NCBI RefSeq assembly: GCF_000003605.2 | Contig: NW_003119788.1 | Location: 1-57,861 of the forward strand | DNA from: Saccoglossus kowalevskii | Lineage: Eukaryota; Hemichordata; Enteropneusta; Harrimaniidae | Length of the DNA: 57,861 nucleotides | Direction of reading: 5' to 3' | Part shown: in pieces, positions 55,926 through 57,861 of the stretch | How positions within the stretch are numbered: the first letter of the stretch is position 1 | Layout: each line of letters begins with the position of its first letter | The notes under the pieces: model-generated | Told to the model about the DNA's origin: nothing | What the model saw: only the letters and a program-made list of their open reading frames with translations | The model's database searches: none | Made by a program: the position numbers and the translations under genes

Positions 55926-57119
55926 ACTAGAGGGCACCATAGGTGTTTATGTAACACACTAGAGGGCATCACAGGTATTTATGTAACACACTAGAGGGCA
56001 TCACAGGTGTTTATGTAACACACTAGAGGGCATCATAGGTGTTTATGTAACACACTAGAGGGCACCATAGGTGTTTATGTAACACACTAGAGGGCATCAC
56101 AGGTATTTATGTAACACACTAGAGGGCATCATAGGTATTTATGTAACACACTAGAGGGCATCATAGGTGTTTATGTAACACACTAGAGGGCATCACAGGT
56201 GTTTATGTAACACACGAGAGGGCAACATAGGTGTTTATGTAACACTGCTGAAGGGCATCATAGGTGTTTATGTAACACACTAGAGGGCATCACAGTTGTT
56301 CATGTAACACACTAGAGGGCATCATAGGTGTTTATGTAACACACTAGAGGGCATCACAGTTGTTCATGTAACACACTAGAGGGCATCTTTATGTAACACA
56401 CTAGAGGGCATCACAGTTGTTCATGTAACACACTAGAGGGCATCATAGGTGTTTATGTAACACACTAGAGGGCCTCACAGGTGTTTATGTAACACACTAG
56501 AGGGCATCATAGGTGTTTATGTAACACACTAGAGGGCATCACAGTTGTTCATGTAACACACTAGAGGGCATCATAGGTGTTTATGTAACACACTAGAGGG
56601 TATCACACGTGTTTATGTAACACACTAGAGGGCACCATAGGTGTTTATGTAACACACTAGAGGGCATCACAGGTATTTATGTAACACACTAGAGGGCATC
56701 ACAGGTGTTTATGTAACACACTAGAGGGCATCATAGGTGTTTATGTAACACACTAGAGGGCACCATAGGTGTTTATGTAACACACTAGAGGGCATCACAG
56801 GTATTTATGTAACACACTAGAGGGCATCATAGGTATTTATGTAACACACTAGAGGGCATCATAGGTGTTTATGTAACACACTAGAGGGCATCACAGGTGT
56901 TTATGTAACACACTAGAGGGCATCACAGGTGTTTATGTAACACACTAGATGGCATCACAGGTGTTTATGTAACACACTAGAGGGCATCATAAGTGTTTAT
57001 ATAACACACTAGAGGGCATCATTGGTGTTTATGTAACGCACTAGAGGGCACCATAGGTGTTTATGTAACACACTAGAGGGCATCACAGGTGTTTATGTAA
57101 CACACTAGAGGGCATCATA

Positions 57120-57200
57120 GGTGTTTTATGTAACACACTAGAATGCATCATAGGTGTTTATGTAACACAATAGAGGGGCATCACAGGTATTTATGTAACA
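57120..57200 (+). repeat. Short indel cluster at a block junction
   Basis: GTGTTTTATG has an added T near 57,123 and AACACAATAGAGGGGCATC has an added G near 57,175. The variant order switches here from the 27.4-kb type (CATTGGTG, AACGCAC, GAATGC) to the 36-kb type (AGGTATTT, GAGTGAATC). Indels at a switch point fit a recombination junction or an assembly join. Confidence 0.75.
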
Positions 57201-57861
57201 CACTAGAGTGAATCATAGGTATTTATGTAACACACTAGAGGGCATCATAGGTGTTTATGTAACACACTAGAGGGCATCACAGGTGTTTATGTAACACACT
57301 AGAGGGCATCACAGGTGTTTATGTAACACACTAGAGAGCATCACAGGTGTTTATGTAACACACTAGAGGGCATCATAGGTGTTTATATAACACACTAGAG
57401 GGCATCATAGGTGTTTATGTAACGCACTAGAGGGCACCATAGGTGTTTATGTAACACACTAGAGGGCATCATAGGTGTTTATGTAACACACTAGAGGGCA
57501 TCATAGGTGTTTATGGAACACACTAGAATGCATCATAGGTGTTTATGTAACACACTAGAGGGCATCACAGTTGTTCATGTAACAAACTAGAGGGCAACAT
57601 AGGTGTTTATGTAACACTGCTGGAGGGCATCATAGGTGTTTATGTAACACACGAGAGGGCAACATAGGTGTTTATGTAACACTGCTGAAGGGCATCATAG
57701 GTGTTTATGTAACACACTAGAGGGCATCACAGTTGTTCATGTAACACACTAGAGGGCATCTTTATGTAACACACTAGAGGGCATCACAGTTGTTCATGTA
57801 ACACACTAGAGGATATCATAGGTGTTTATGTAACACACTAGAGGGCCTCACAGGTGTTTTA

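Larger units (their letters stand above)
1..57861 (+). repeat. 32-bp satellite array, about 1,800 head-to-tail monomers
   Basis: Every line of the window contains the same unit in the same orientation. Numbered from the A of AGGTG, the consensus has GTGTTTATGTAACAC at 3-17, CTAG at 19-22, AGGG at 23-26 and CATCAT at 27-32; 57,861/32 gives about 1,800 copies. I found no inverted block and no unique sequence, and the array is open at both ends. The consensus is 13/32 G+C and has no CpG. Forward-strand stops TAA and TAG occur in each unit, and because 32 is not a multiple of 3 all frames are closed within about three monomers. The reverse strand likewise carries TGA, TAG and TAA. The family is not one I recognise by name. 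The satellite call is certain from sequence; the eukaryotic origin is inferred. No gene, promoter, RNA or mobile element is visible anywhere in it. Confidence 0.98.

Noticed and set aside
1-57861. CRISPR array, because units are about 32 bp
   Set aside because: The units abut directly with no unique spacers, and no cas gene or leader is present.
1-57861. Telomere-type repeat, because of TAGAGGG in each monomer
   Set aside because: The period is 32 bp, not 5-8, and there is only one G-run of three per unit. Subtelomeric location remains possible but nothing here shows it.
1-57861. Centromere protein B box or primate alpha-satellite relationship
   Set aside because: No TTCG...CGGG pattern is present, the consensus has no CpG, and the monomer is far from 171 bp.
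1-57861. G-quadruplex-forming array
   Set aside because: Only one GGG run occurs per 32 bases, so loops would be about 29 bases. This is not a credible quadruplex.

Overview
The whole window is one tandem-repeat array. I see no protein gene, RNA gene, transposon or unique flanking DNA. The repeat is a 32-bp monomer, about 1,800 copies head to tail in a single orientation, running off both ends. Its landmarks, numbered from the A of AGGTG, are the core GTGTTTATGTAACAC (positions 3-17), CTAG (19-22), AGGG (23-26) and CATCAT (27-32). The consensus is about 41% GC and has no CpG. An AT-leaning, gene-free, near-identical array of at least 57.9 kb points to satellite DNA in a eukaryotic genome. The species and the chromosomal position (pericentromeric, subtelomeric or interstitial) cannot be read from the sequence.

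Layout. 1-900: ordinary monomers plus a degraded patch (about 480-735). 896-1325: an island of strongly diverged monomers. 1326-12980: homogeneous array. 12982-13091: a second, shorter diverged island sharing a subfamily with the first. 13092-57861: homogeneous array with several short clusters of small indels. Inside the homogeneous parts, monomers fall into a limited set of linked variants: CATCAC, CACCAT, CAACAT, CATCGC, AGTTGTTCATG, TTATATAAC, GAATGC, a 33-bp TGCTG form, a 31-bp form, a 25-bp deletion form and a 35-bp CATCATCAT form. These are arranged in recurring higher-order blocks rather than at random.

Higher-order structure. There is no single fixed higher-order period. Smaller modules (a 161-bp pentamer, a 256-bp octamer, a module of about 560 bp) and larger segmental copies of 0.7-2 kb recur at offsets of 2.4 to 38 kb, often with whole-monomer insertions or deletions between copies. 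This mosaic is what repeated unequal exchange, or replication-based copying within the array, would leave. The two short open frames that exist are chance escapes from the stop codons present in every monomer and are not annotated as genes.
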